Shown: positions 55,205-63,434 of the stretch, one piece after another
Position numbering within the stretch: the stretch's first letter is position 1
How the letters are laid out: each line of letters opens with the position of its first letter
Origin: Thermoflexus hugenholtzii JAD2
GTDB taxonomy: Bacteria > Chloroflexota > Chloroflexia > Chloroflexales > Roseiflexaceae
Reading direction: 5' to 3'
DNA: 64,000 bases
Assembly: GCA_945881915.1 (NCBI GenBank)
Contig: CAMCVW010000009.1
Span: 20,571-84,570 of the forward strand
Made by a program: the position numbers and the translations under genes
The notes under the pieces: generated by a model
Database searches by the model: none
The model's input: only the letters and a program-made list of their open reading frames with translations
What the model was told of the DNA's origin: nothing

Positions 55205-56830
55205 TTAGTGGCCGACCGATGCTTTCTTTTGCATCTCGGAGCGACCTTCCCACTTCCCTGGCCAGCCAGGCAGGAACAGCCCAAAGACAATGGCGCAGAG
55301 CCCAACATAGAAGGTCAGCAGGTAGGCTGCCTCGAATCCAAGGACATTCTGGTCACAGGCAGCTTGAATCTGGGCCCGAATGGCAGCTTTGGCAGGAGCT
55401 GCCTGGTCCGCGGGCAGGTCTTTGAGTTTGGCTGCAGCGGCGGGTGGGATGTTGTCTTCTGGGGCGACGCCTGGGGTTTCGCACAGGCCGAATGGCACAC
55501 TCGGCCCGGTGGTCACTTCCTCTGCTTGATTTTGCAGGCTTTTGACTTCGGCAGTCAGCGTACTCGTCAATACCGTAGCCAAAATCGCCACGCCGATCGA
55601 CTGCACCACGAAGCGTGTGCCGTTCACGAGTGACGAAGCACGTGCCAATTTTGGCCCCGGTGCACTACTCAAGGCAGTCGCGAAGGTCGTTTGCACCGTC
55701 AGTCCCAGTGCAACACCGCGCAGCGCCAGCAACCACATGATGGTGTTGATGGGGGTGTCCGCCTGGATTTGGGTGAATTGCCACGTATTGATCACCAAAA
55801 TCGTGAAGCCCAGGGTAATCAACGGCCGTGGTCCTATTTTGTCGAAGAAGCGTCCGGCCAACGGGGTCATAAAGCCGGCTGCAATGGCTAATGGCAAGAG
55901 CGTTAAACCGCTTTGGTATGCGCTATACCCACGCAGCGCTTGCAGATATACCGGCATCAAAAACTCTGCCCCAAACAGCGCCACCACACTGACATAGCCA
56001 ATGAGATTGGCCAGTGTGAAGGTCGGTGTGCGAAACAGACGCAGATCGAGCATCGGTTCTTCGGCGACGAACAATTCGACGATGATCCACGTAATAATCG
56101 ACACTACGCCAACAGCGTACCAGGTGAGTACCGACGAATCCGTCCAACCATAATTACCGACTAACGAGCTTGCATAGAGGACCGAACCAAATCCCAAGCT
56201 CGCTGTGACAATACCGATTGGGTCTGCTTTGACTTTGCGTTGTGCGGTGTCAACGGGGAGCCACAGTGACGAAACAATATACCCGGCAATACCAATGGGA
56301 ATGTTGATGAAGAAAATCCAGCGCCATAAATCAGCGTCCACTAACCACCCGCCCATGATGGGACCAAGTGCGGGCGCCAACACCAACGCGATACCGAAGA
56401 ATCCCAAGGCCATGCCCTGCTCTTTGGCGGGAAAGGTGCGGTAGATAAACGCCGGTCCGAGCGGTTGGGCAAGACCTCCGCCAATGCCTTGGATGGCGCG
56501 TGCGATGATCAGAATCGGTAGACTAGGTGCCAAACCACAGGCGAGTGACGAGGCGGCAAAGAGTGCCAAACCAATCGTATAAATCCGCTTTGGTCCAAAA
56601 CGATCCGCCAGATAGCCGCTGATGGGCGTGACGATGCCCAACGACAAGACATAGACGCTGATAATCCATTGTGCGTCGTTGAGGGTTGCGCCGTATTCGC
56701 GGCGCAAGGTTTGGAAGGCGACATTTACGACGGTCGTGTCGAGAATAATCATGAAAATCCCGAAAACCACGGAAATGAGTACTTTCCACTTGGCTTCGAG
56801 TCCAAATCGGGCAGGGGCTGCAGTTGTCAC
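55205..56830 (-). CDS. DHA2-family MFS drug exporter (EmrB/QacA type)
   Basis: A 541-aa transporter with 14 predicted membrane segments. Motifs: MIILDTTVVNVAFQTLRREYG at helix 1, GYLADRFGPKRIYTIG (motif A), ARAIQGIGGGLAQPLGPAFI, and GPIMGGWLVD (motif C, exporters). It moves drugs or lipophilic compounds out using the proton gradient. I start it at the GTG at 56830 with GAAGGAACACCT in front; the ATG at 56851 would leave only 5 nt after the palindrome and has no ribosome site. The palindrome at 56857-56884 is a strong operator candidate. A cytoplasmic loop of about 60 residues near the C-terminus is Pro/Ala-rich. Confidence 0.93.
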   Translation of the reverse strand: MTTAAPARFGLEAKWKVLISVVFGIFMIILDTTVVNVAFQTLRREYGATLNDAQWIISVYVLSLGIVTPISGYLADRFGPKRIYTIGLALFAASSLACGLAPSLPILIIARAIQGIGGGLAQPLGPAFIYRTFPAKEQGMALGFFGIALVLAPALGPIMGGWLVDADLWRWIFFINIPIGIAGYIVSSLWLPVDTAQRKVKADPIGIVTASLGFGSVLYASSLVGNYGWTDSSVLTWYAVGVVSIITWIIVELFVAEEPMLDLRLFRTPTFTLANLIGYVSVVALFGAEFLMPVYLQALRGYSAYQSGLTLLPLAIAAGFMTPLAGRFFDKIGPRPLITLGFTILVINTWQFTQIQADTPINTIMWLLALRGVALGLTVQTTFATALSSAPGPKLARASSLVNGTRFVVQSIGVAILATVLTSTLTAEVKSLQNQAEEVTTGPSVPFGLCETPGVAPEDNIPPAAAAKLKDLPADQAAPAKAAIRAQIQAACDQNVLGFEAAYLLTFYVGLCAIVFGLFLPGWPGKWEGRSEMQKKASVGH

Positions 56831-56856
56831 AGGTGTTCCTTCGTCAAGCATGGTAT

Positions 56857-56884
56857 GGTCTTATCCGTGAATACGGATAAGACC
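56857..56884. promoter_or_regulatory. Perfect 28-bp palindrome, candidate operator for the DHA2 exporter
   Basis: GGTCTTATCCGT, a GAAT spacer and ACGGATAAGACC form a perfect 12-bp inverted repeat just upstream of the exporter gene and 32 nt after the stop of the hydrolase gene. No T run follows on the minus strand, so it is unlikely to be a terminator. The form suits a TetR- or MarR-type repressor that controls drug export. No such regulator gene lies in this window. Confidence 0.75.
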
Positions 56885-56916
56885 GCGTGGTGTATCTCTG
56901 AGTCTTGTGGATTGTA

Positions 56917-57699
56917 TCAGCGTTCGGTGAACATCTCGTCGACGGCTGTGCCATCCCAGTCTTCGTGGCTGCCGATGCCCAGCAATCGCGCCAGCGTAGG
57001 TGCGGTATCGATGAGCGAAACAGGACGAGTGATTTGGTGTCCTTGCTTGATTGTTGGGCCGGCAGCCATCCATGGGATGTTCATGTCTTCGGGCAAATCG
57101 GTTCCATGAGTGCGTTCATGCCCGCCGTGGTCAGCCTGGATGACGATGTGGCTAGCGGCTGGTATGGCAGCGAGAAGCTCCCCGACGAGCGTGTCGACGT
57201 GCTTCAATTGCGCCAGGTAGCCTTCTTCCATCCACCCATAGACATGGCCGGCAGTATCGACTGAGCCGTAGTAAACAAACACAAAGTCGTAACGATTGGA
57301 CTGGACAACACGGAGTGCTTCGCGGTGCATTTCGTCGTCGTAGCTCTGATCGAGGGGTGGCTCGTGGCACCAGCTATACATGACTTGCTCGGGCCGAGCC
57401 ATGTCGCGCAATGGCTCCCAATTATGCACAAAGGCAGTTTTTTTGCCGTGCATTCGGGCGACTTCGACTAAGCCGGGGAGCGGTCGGGCCATGGGGATAT
57501 AGTGGTTGGTGGTGATGCCGTGGCGACTCGGCGGAACGGAATGGAAGATAGATGTATGACACGGCAGCGTCATACTCGGCATGACGCTCTGGGCGGTCAT
57601 CGTGCTTGCTCCACGTTGCATGAACGCCTGCAAATGCACGCATTGACCAGCGGCGATGGCATCGGGTCGCATGCCATCAATCATTACAAACACAACCAT
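56917..57699 (-). CDS. Alkaline phosphatase superfamily / nucleotide pyrophosphatase-type phosphodiesterase
   Basis: A 260-aa protein with the metal-site and nucleophile order of the NPP family: FVMIDGMRPDAI (metal Asp), VMPSMTLPCHTSIFH with the Thr nucleophile in a PxxTxPxH context, YGSVDTAGHVYGW and IQADHGGHERTHG (metal Asp and His). It has no signal peptide and is shorter than typical NPP enzymes (over 350 aa), so a minimal version is likely. Substrates could be nucleotides or phosphodiesters. The ATG at 57699 follows GAGAGGTGACC; a longer frame to 57753 lacks a site. The divergent decarboxylase gene starts 110 bp away. Confidence 0.85.
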   Translation of the reverse strand: MVVFVMIDGMRPDAIAAGQCVHLQAFMQRGASTMTAQSVMPSMTLPCHTSIFHSVPPSRHGITTNHYIPMARPLPGLVEVARMHGKKTAFVHNWEPLRDMARPEQVMYSWCHEPPLDQSYDDEMHREALRVVQSNRYDFVFVYYGSVDTAGHVYGWMEEGYLAQLKHVDTLVGELLAAIPAASHIVIQADHGGHERTHGTDLPEDMNIPWMAAGPTIKQGHQITRPVSLIDTAPTLARLLGIGSHEDWDGTAVDEMFTER

Positions 57700-57765
57700 G
57701 CGGTCACCTCTCGTGTATGTGTATGCCGAACTCACTCCCTGAACAAGGAGCAATTCTTTGAATAA

Positions 57766-57774
57766 TGGTACACT
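57766..57774 (+). promoter_or_regulatory. Possible extended -10 of the mevalonate-decarboxylase operon
   Basis: TGG followed by TACACT, about 36 nt before the start codon. No -35 is recognised. Confidence 0.35.
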
Positions 57775-57809
57775 AAAACAGACATCCGGAATTGGAACGA
57801 GGCATAGTG

Positions 57810-58976
57810 ATGAGCACCAGCCGTGGCGGACTCATAGACATAATTCCACAGATGCAGGCAGGGAATGCAGCAATATTGGCTGCGTTGGCGGATCACGGAT
57901 ATTCGGTTGCCGACTACCCAGTAGCGTTACCTAAGCCCCGCGCAAACTCCGCTGCTGCCGCCAGAGCATACCCGATGCAGGGCATTCTCAAATACCACGG
58001 GCTGGCTGATTGGCAGACGCGAATCGCATACCTCCCAAGTATTTCACTCAATAGCGATGCCGCCCATACGATTACGGTGGTTGAATTCGACCCAGGATTG
58101 GCGAATGACGACATCTGGATGGGCGGTGAACCGGCTGTCGGCCGTGAGCGTGAGCGTGTGGTTCAGACGCTCGACGCACTCCGCGGCATCGCGGGAGTGT
58201 CCTGGCAGGCCCGGGTTCAAACCAAGAACTTCTTCCGCGCCAAGGTCGCCGGCAAGGGCCTCGGTTCGAGTGCTTCGGGTTCGGCAGCGTTGGCGGTGGC
58301 GGCGATTGGCGCGTTGTTTGGCTCCGAATTAGTCGCCAATCACCGATTTGTCAGCTGTATCGCGCGATTACTCGCGGGATCGGGTTGTCGGGCTGCGGTG
58401 GGTGGAATTGCGTTGTGGCTGTCGCACGAAGGAATGCATCACGAGGACAGTTTTGCCATCCGGCTCGACCGCCCTGGTTCGTTTGCGAACGCGGCATTGA
58501 CCACGGTCCCCATTCCCTCGCGGATCGGACTCAAGACGGAACAAGCGCATCACGATGCACCAGACAGCACGTTGTTTGGTGGCTGGATGGCGTCACGTTC
58601 TGCCGAAGTGATTGCGATGATCGAGGCAATCACGCGCGATGATTGGCAGTACCTCGGCCGCATCGCCGAGATGGATAGTATGCGATTGCACGGCATCACC
58701 ATGTCGGGTGGCGACGCCTACAAAATCATCGGCTGGGAAGCCGAAAACATCGCGCTGTTCCGTATGTGTAATGACTTGCGCGCCCAAGGAATCCCGGTCT
58801 ATTGCTCGACCGATACCGGACCGACGGCAGTTTTTATGCATGACCAACGCCACGCGGCGCACGTACGGGATGCCATTCACGCACTTTTTCCGCAGGTCGA
58901 CATCATCCCGGGTCGCATTGCCGGACCCGCAGAATTGCTTGATGTAACCGCGGCACGTGCCCTCATAGACGCGTAA
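57810..58976 (+). CDS. mvaD: Diphosphomevalonate or phosphomevalonate decarboxylase (GHMP family)
   Basis: A 388-aa GHMP-fold enzyme of isoprenoid synthesis. Seen: GILKYHGLADWQTRIAYLPSISL at the N-terminal substrate region, the ATP loop VAGKGLGSSASGSAALAVAA, SGCRAAVGGIALW, and the C-terminal STDTGPTAVFMHD. The enzyme removes CO2 from a phosphorylated mevalonate, yielding isopentenyl phosphate or diphosphate. In Roseiflexus the homologue is a phosphomevalonate decarboxylase feeding isopentenyl phosphate kinase, so both substrates are possible here. The ATG at 57810 follows GAGGCATAGTG; a start at 57792 is less likely. The SIS gene follows after 52 nt. Confidence 0.9.
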   Translation: MSTSRGGLIDIIPQMQAGNAAILAALADHGYSVADYPVALPKPRANSAAAARAYPMQGILKYHGLADWQTRIAYLPSISLNSDAAHTITVVEFDPGLANDDIWMGGEPAVGRERERVVQTLDALRGIAGVSWQARVQTKNFFRAKVAGKGLGSSASGSAALAVAAIGALFGSELVANHRFVSCIARLLAGSGCRAAVGGIALWLSHEGMHHEDSFAIRLDRPGSFANAALTTVPIPSRIGLKTEQAHHDAPDSTLFGGWMASRSAEVIAMIEAITRDDWQYLGRIAEMDSMRLHGITMSGGDAYKIIGWEAENIALFRMCNDLRAQGIPVYCSTDTGPTAVFMHDQRHAAHVRDAIHALFPQVDIIPGRIAGPAELLDVTAARALIDA

Positions 58977-59028
58977 TAATCTTCACGAGAGCATGTCGCA
59001 CACAACGCCATATAAGAGGAGAACCCCT

Positions 59029-60057
59029 ATGACCAGTGATTACCTCCAAGACATTCAATCCCAACCGGAATTATTGCGTACAGCGCTACAGACGCATCTG
59101 GCAGCCGGCAGTCAAACCCATGCAGCAGCAGCCGTTTTGCGCTCGGCGCGCGGCAAACGCATTATTTTGACGGGTATGGGGAGTTCGTTTTACTCTGCAT
59201 ATCCAGCGATGCTCTCATTAATTGCTGCTGGTTATGCAGTGCAACACATTGAATTGTCTGAACTCTTGCACTTCGCACCAGGGACGTTGACCAGCGACAC
59301 CATCCTCATCATCATCTCGCAGTCGGGTGAGACCATCGAAGCAGTCCGTCTGCTCGCTAACGTCAAACCACAGTCGACGATCATCGCAGTGACCAACAAC
59401 CCAACCAGCACCCTTGCCAAAGCCGCGCACTACATCGTCCCCCACCTGGCTGGAGCAGAGCGCGCCGTTGCAACCAAGACCTATACCACATCACTGGTTG
59501 CGTTAGGCGTCTTGGTACGCTTGACCATGGGCGAGTCGCCGGAGCAGGTCCATACCGCCATCACGCCTGCGTTGACGGCGATGCAAGCGCTCAATTCCGC
59601 ATTTGCAGCGTCGGCACTTCCTGCGTTGTGGCGTACCTGGGGTGCGATTACCTTCGTGGGGCGTGGCCCATCGTATGCGACGGCAATGGCCGGTTCATTG
59701 CTCTTCAAAGAGACCGCACGGATGCCTGCAGATGCACTCAGCAGTGCCCAGTTCCGGCATGGCCCCCTCGAGACCGCCGGACCAAAACTGCGCGCAATCA
59801 TCTGTGCCGGACCCGGTGCGACCTTGGGGTTCGATGTGCGCCTGGCCGACGAACTGCATGCCTACGGCAGTGCCGTGTGGCTCATTGGCCCAGTCAGTGA
59901 ACCCAAACCGTACCCGGTGACCATCATCCCCGCATTGGATTATGCACCATTGGCCGAGATAATCCCGCTGCAGCATGCTGCGGGTGCTCTGACGCTGGCA
60001 ATTGGTCTGCAACCAGGTGAGTTTGCCCACATCGGCAAAGTGACTGACAGCGAATAA
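59029..60057 (+). CDS. SIS-domain protein, sugar isomerase/deaminase type (GlmS C-terminal/AgaS-like)
   Basis: A 342-aa protein with two SIS domains like the isomerase half of GlmS, without a glutaminase domain. Domain 1: ILTGMGSSFYSAYPAML and IIISQSGETIEAVRLL, with the TNNPTSTLAKAAHY loop; domain 2: TFVGRGPSYATAMAGSLLFKETARMPADALSSAQFRHGP (contacts GRGPSYATA and SSAQFRHGP). These are phosphosugar-binding motifs. It likely acts on an amino-sugar phosphate such as glucosamine or fructosamine phosphate. The ATG at 59029 follows AGAGGAGAACCCC. It sits between mvaD and the M42 peptidase gene (24 nt). Confidence 0.9.
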   Translation: MTSDYLQDIQSQPELLRTALQTHLAAGSQTHAAAAVLRSARGKRIILTGMGSSFYSAYPAMLSLIAAGYAVQHIELSELLHFAPGTLTSDTILIIISQSGETIEAVRLLANVKPQSTIIAVTNNPTSTLAKAAHYIVPHLAGAERAVATKTYTTSLVALGVLVRLTMGESPEQVHTAITPALTAMQALNSAFAASALPALWRTWGAITFVGRGPSYATAMAGSLLFKETARMPADALSSAQFRHGPLETAGPKLRAIICAGPGATLGFDVRLADELHAYGSAVWLIGPVSEPKPYPVTIIPALDYAPLAEIIPLQHAAGALTLAIGLQPGEFAHIGKVTDSE

Positions 60058-60081
60058 TTGGTCCAATTGAGGAGGTTCCTG

Positions 60082-61143
60082 ATGAACGAAGCGATGCTCT
60101 ATGACGTGTTGTCCCAATTGTGTGACATTCCCGGTCCGAGTGGCGCTGAGGCCGCGGTGCGTGAATCGCTCATCGAACGATGGGGCGGCTTCGTCCAAGA
60201 GGTCACCGTGGACCGCGTAGGGAACCTGCTGGTCAAGGTAGGTGGAACTGGCCCAAAAGTGGTTATCCAGGCACATATGGACGAAATAGGCTTCATCGTC
60301 CGGACAATCACCGATGATGGTTTTTTGTTGCTCGATACCGCCCAGGGACCACGCCGTGCCGCCCCGGATCGACGCTACTTCATTGGCCAGAATGCCCAGG
60401 TCATCGGCCGTGATGGGGTCATCGCGAGCGGCATTTTTGCTGCAGCCAGCGGTCATGTGATGACGCAGGCACAGGTCGACAAGCCGCATTTGGGTTTTGA
60501 AGATATTTTTGTTGATATCGGCGTGACCAGTCGGGCGGAGGCCGTCGGACTCGGCGTGCATGTCGGCGCCCCGGTCATCTGGCATCGACCCATCCAGCGT
60601 ATCGGCAAGCTGCTCAGTGGCAAGGCCATGGATGATCGCATGCCGCTGGCCTTGATGGACGTCGTGTTGCATTCCCTCGATGTGACGCAACTGGGCTGTG
60701 AACTCTGGTTCGCCGCAACCATCCAAGAAGAAAACGGCCTGCACGGCGCCCGTGCAATGGCAGTCCGTGCGGATTTCGACATGGTACTGGCACTCGACGT
60801 GGGGCTAACCGGTGACGTCCCAACCGTCGGAATGCGTGAGTACGACGCAAAATTAGGCGGCGGCCCGACGCTCGTCCACAAAGACGCTGCGATTCAATAC
60901 GACCGCCGACTGCTCTGGCATTGCGTCGACCTCGCCCAAAAAGAAGGTATCCCCATCCAGCACGGGGTCTATGCCAATTACGGATCTGACGGTGCGGCGT
61001 TCATCGGCGCTGGTATTCCGGCGTTGCTGATTGGTATACCCACACGATATACCCACACCGCATTTGAGACGGTAGATCCGGCAGATATGTGGGCAACTAT
61101 TCGTTTGTTGCAAGCGTTCATTCGTGAGCCGGCCGTACTCTAG
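60082..61143 (+). CDS. M42-family metallo-aminopeptidase
   Basis: A 353-aa M42 (glutamyl aminopeptidase/FrvX-like) enzyme. The two-metal site shows VVIQAHMDEIGFIV (His), GKAMDDRMPLAL (Asp), the base/ligand pair in TIQEENGLHGARA (Glu-Glu), LALDVGLTGD (Asp) and a C-terminal TRYTHTAFETV (His). Between 70 and 180 is the inserted dimerisation domain of the family. Such cytoplasmic dodecamers trim short peptides. The ATG at 60082 follows GAGGAGGTTCCTG. The 3' end overlaps the convergent lipoprotein gene by 4 nt. Confidence 0.94.
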   Translation: MNEAMLYDVLSQLCDIPGPSGAEAAVRESLIERWGGFVQEVTVDRVGNLLVKVGGTGPKVVIQAHMDEIGFIVRTITDDGFLLLDTAQGPRRAAPDRRYFIGQNAQVIGRDGVIASGIFAAASGHVMTQAQVDKPHLGFEDIFVDIGVTSRAEAVGLGVHVGAPVIWHRPIQRIGKLLSGKAMDDRMPLALMDVVLHSLDVTQLGCELWFAATIQEENGLHGARAMAVRADFDMVLALDVGLTGDVPTVGMREYDAKLGGGPTLVHKDAAIQYDRRLLWHCVDLAQKEGIPIQHGVYANYGSDGAAFIGAGIPALLIGIPTRYTHTAFETVDPADMWATIRLLQAFIREPAVL

Positions 61144-61550
61144 GGTGTGGTGCTCACTTTGACCCTGAGGATGCGCTCGAAGCTAACCAACAGTGGTTTG
61201 ACAATCTCGGGGACATCTTGTTCAGCAAACGATATCTGGTGTGGACCGCTCAAAATAGTATGGAAGAATGTGCTCTGGGTGCTTGTGGTCGTGTCGGGGA
61301 GGCGCATGGTGGAGAGGTCTGCAGCCCGAATTTGCTCTAAAACGAGGGCAAAATCTGATTGCCCGAGTTGAAATTCGTCGGTTTCACCTTTGATGGTCCG
61401 CACCACGTACCCATTCGCATCTATTTGCATATAGGCAACTTGCTGCTGACTCGCAGATTCGACGCGATACGTGACAACGGGCGAAACGTTGTTGCTCCCA
61501 CAACTGATGAGGAGAAACATCGTGAATACTATGATGACGAACGCACGCAT
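61140..61550 (-). CDS. Small lipoprotein of unknown function
   Basis: A 136-aa protein with signal peptide FVIIVFTMFLLISCGSNN (lipidated Cys17). The mature part has SPVVTYRVESASQQQVAYMQ, a repeat-like alternation of strand and turn, and AADLSTMRLPDTTTST; no cysteine or known domain. It may be a small beta-sandwich of the type seen in many Chloroflexota envelope proteins, but I do not recognise it. A minus-strand TGGTATAGT about 32 nt before the ATG is a plausible promoter. Its end overlaps the M42 gene. Confidence 0.8.
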   Translation of the reverse strand: MRAFVIIVFTMFLLISCGSNNVSPVVTYRVESASQQQVAYMQIDANGYVVRTIKGETDEFQLGQSDFALVLEQIRAADLSTMRLPDTTTSTQSTFFHTILSGPHQISFAEQDVPEIVKPLLVSFERILRVKVSTTP

Positions 61551-61581
61551 GGAATTCTCGTATGCTAATTAAAGTGTCTAA

Positions 61582-61590
61582 ACTATACCA
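61582..61590 (-). promoter_or_regulatory. Extended -10 promoter of the small lipoprotein gene
   Basis: On the minus strand TGG is followed by TATAGT, about 32 nt before the lipoprotein start. No -35 is clear. It lies in the 81-bp gap shared with the divergent YvcK/CofD gene. Confidence 0.45.
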
Positions 61591-61631
61591 TACCGAATGG
61601 GTGAATAGCGGCGAACATGAGGGAGACGGGA

Positions 61632-62621
61632 ATGTCACAGCAGCGCGTGGTGGTGTTTGGCGGAGGTGGGGGCGCAAGCATCGTCCTCCAGGCACTTCCT
61701 AAGCATATCCAGAAAACAGCCGTCATCGCGGTCACCGATACCGGGCGATCAACTGGCGTCGCGCGCCACATTGGTGGTGATATGCCGGCACCCGGTGACA
61801 TCCGGTCTACCATTGCGAGTACCGCCCGTGATGAGCGCATGGCACAACTCTTGCAGCATCGTTTTGGACCGGATGGAATGGCGCCGCTCGAGGGTATGGC
61901 GCTCGGCAATCTGATGCTGGCGGCGCTGTATCGTGAACTAGGCAGTTTCACACAGGCTGTTGCGACACTCGCACGTATGGCAGACACGAGCGCCACGGTG
62001 CTTCCCGTGAGCGAAGCATCGAGTCAGCTCTGTGCCCGCTTGATCGACGGTACCGATTGCGTGGGCGAAGTCGCAGTACGCACTCCGCGCAAAGCAGCAA
62101 TCTCGTACTGCCGCCTCGAACCAGTAGTGCGGGCGTTACCCGAAGTCATCCAAGCAATCCACGATGCAAATGTGATTGTAATCGGACCGGGGAGTTTTTA
62201 TACGACCATCCATGCAGTGCTCTTGCCGGAGGGGGTGCGGACCGCCTTGATTGAGACACCGGCGCATGTGGTGTTTGTTGTGAATACAACAACACAGACC
62301 GGACAGACCGAACATCTCGATAGTGTCGGCCATGTGTCGCACCTCGTCAGTCTGCTGGGCAGCGGCGTCATCGATACCGTAATTCTCAATACCAGCCCGC
62401 CATCGGTGACCCAACGCGAGCGGCTCACGCAGGCGGGTCTGCAACCGCTGACTGCGACAGACGTAGAATGCGCGACGATCCAACAGATGGGAGTTCGGGT
62501 CATTGCAGCGTCGATCTGCGAGACAGGCAACGTGACACGCGAACTATGGAATAAGCAAGACACCCTCCGTCATGACCCAGTTCTCTTGCGAGCGGTTTTT
62601 TCTGCGCTGTTCCCGGCGTAG
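61632..62621 (+). CDS. YvcK/CofD-family protein (gluconeogenesis factor-like)
   Basis: A 329-aa protein with the CofD/YvcK Rossmann-like fold: VVVFGGGGGASIVLQALP (nucleotide loop), TDTGRSTGVARHIGG, PAPGDIRSTIAS, LEGMALGNLMLAAL and VIGPGSFYTTIHAVLLPEGV. YvcK binds UDP-sugars and supports growth on gluconeogenic carbon sources and cell shape; CofD transfers lactyl phosphate in F420 synthesis. The short sequence and lack of F420 genes nearby favour YvcK, but the LPEGV stretch occurs in both. The ATG at 61632 has AGGGAGACGGG upstream. The nitroreductase gene begins 31 nt after the stop. Confidence 0.88.
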   Translation: MSQQRVVVFGGGGGASIVLQALPKHIQKTAVIAVTDTGRSTGVARHIGGDMPAPGDIRSTIASTARDERMAQLLQHRFGPDGMAPLEGMALGNLMLAALYRELGSFTQAVATLARMADTSATVLPVSEASSQLCARLIDGTDCVGEVAVRTPRKAAISYCRLEPVVRALPEVIQAIHDANVIVIGPGSFYTTIHAVLLPEGVRTALIETPAHVVFVVNTTTQTGQTEHLDSVGHVSHLVSLLGSGVIDTVILNTSPPSVTQRERLTQAGLQPLTATDVECATIQQMGVRVIAASICETGNVTRELWNKQDTLRHDPVLLRAVFSALFPA

Positions 62622-62652
62622 ATATAGACACAAAATGAAAGAAGGACTCCGT

Positions 62653-63324
62653 ATGCAAGCGCAATACCAGCCATTAACCGCATACATCGAATACCCTGTT
62701 GACGAGATGTGTACCAAAGCAGCAACGTTCCGTGCGCACATGCAACGCAGACGTTCGGTGCGTTCATTCGCTGATAGACCTGTGCCACGGTCAATCATCG
62801 AGGATGTCATTCTGACTGCCGGTACTGCTCCGTGTGGAGCCAATCAACAGCCGTGGCACTTCTGTGCGATTAGCAGCCCAGCCATGAAGCAACGGATTCG
62901 CAGCGCTGCCGAGGTCGAAGAGCAGACATTCTACAGTGGGCGAGCCCCGACCGAGTGGTTACATGCCCTGGCGCCACTCGGTACCAATGCGAGCAAACCT
63001 TTTTTGGACATTGCGCCGTGGCTGATTGTCTGTTTTGCCGAAAGTTATCAGCTCAAAGAAGACGGCACGAAGGGCAAAAACTACTACGTCACCGAATCAG
63101 TCGGTATCGCCGTGGGCATGCTGATTAGTGCCATCCACAGCGCGGGTTTGGCCACGCTGACGCACACCCCCAGCCCCATGGGATTTTTGTCAGACATCTG
63201 TGGGCGTGGTGACAACGAGCGCGCCTTCCTGCTTTTGCCGGTCGGGTATCCTGCCGCAGACTGCCAGGTGCCGGTCATTACCAAGAAGCCGCTTGACCAG
63301 ATTGCAACGTTTTTTGATGATTAA
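62653..63324 (+). CDS. Nitroreductase-fold flavoprotein with iodotyrosine-deiodinase-type active site
   Basis: A 223-aa FMN protein. The FMN contacts are MQRRRSVRSFADRPVP and TAGTAPCGANQQPWHFCAIS; further motifs are SVGIAVGMLISAIHSAGL and THTPSPMGFLSDI. The substrate-binding triad of iodotyrosine deiodinase is complete: Glu90, Tyr94 and Lys115 in VEEQTFYSG and TNASKPFLD, with the same spacing as human Glu157, Tyr161 and Lys182. It may reductively dehalogenate halotyrosines, or reduce another aromatic amino acid-like substrate. The ATG at 62653 follows GAAGGACTCCG. A longer frame overlaps the YvcK gene. Confidence 0.9.
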   Translation: MQAQYQPLTAYIEYPVDEMCTKAATFRAHMQRRRSVRSFADRPVPRSIIEDVILTAGTAPCGANQQPWHFCAISSPAMKQRIRSAAEVEEQTFYSGRAPTEWLHALAPLGTNASKPFLDIAPWLIVCFAESYQLKEDGTKGKNYYVTESVGIAVGMLISAIHSAGLATLTHTPSPMGFLSDICGRGDNERAFLLLPVGYPAADCQVPVITKKPLDQIATFFDD

Positions 63325-63434
63325 CTATACCAATACTGCGTGCACGGAGTTTCGTGCGGGATGCATACCATAGACGACTGTATTCTGGGACGACGGAGTG
63401 CCATGCGCACGCACATCAAGAGAAGAGCGCGCAC

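Noticed and set aside
56831..56851. ATG at 56851 as start of the DHA2 exporter
   Set aside because: The palindrome ends 5 nt before it, leaving no room for a ribosome site, while the GTG at 56830 has GAAGGA at the right distance.
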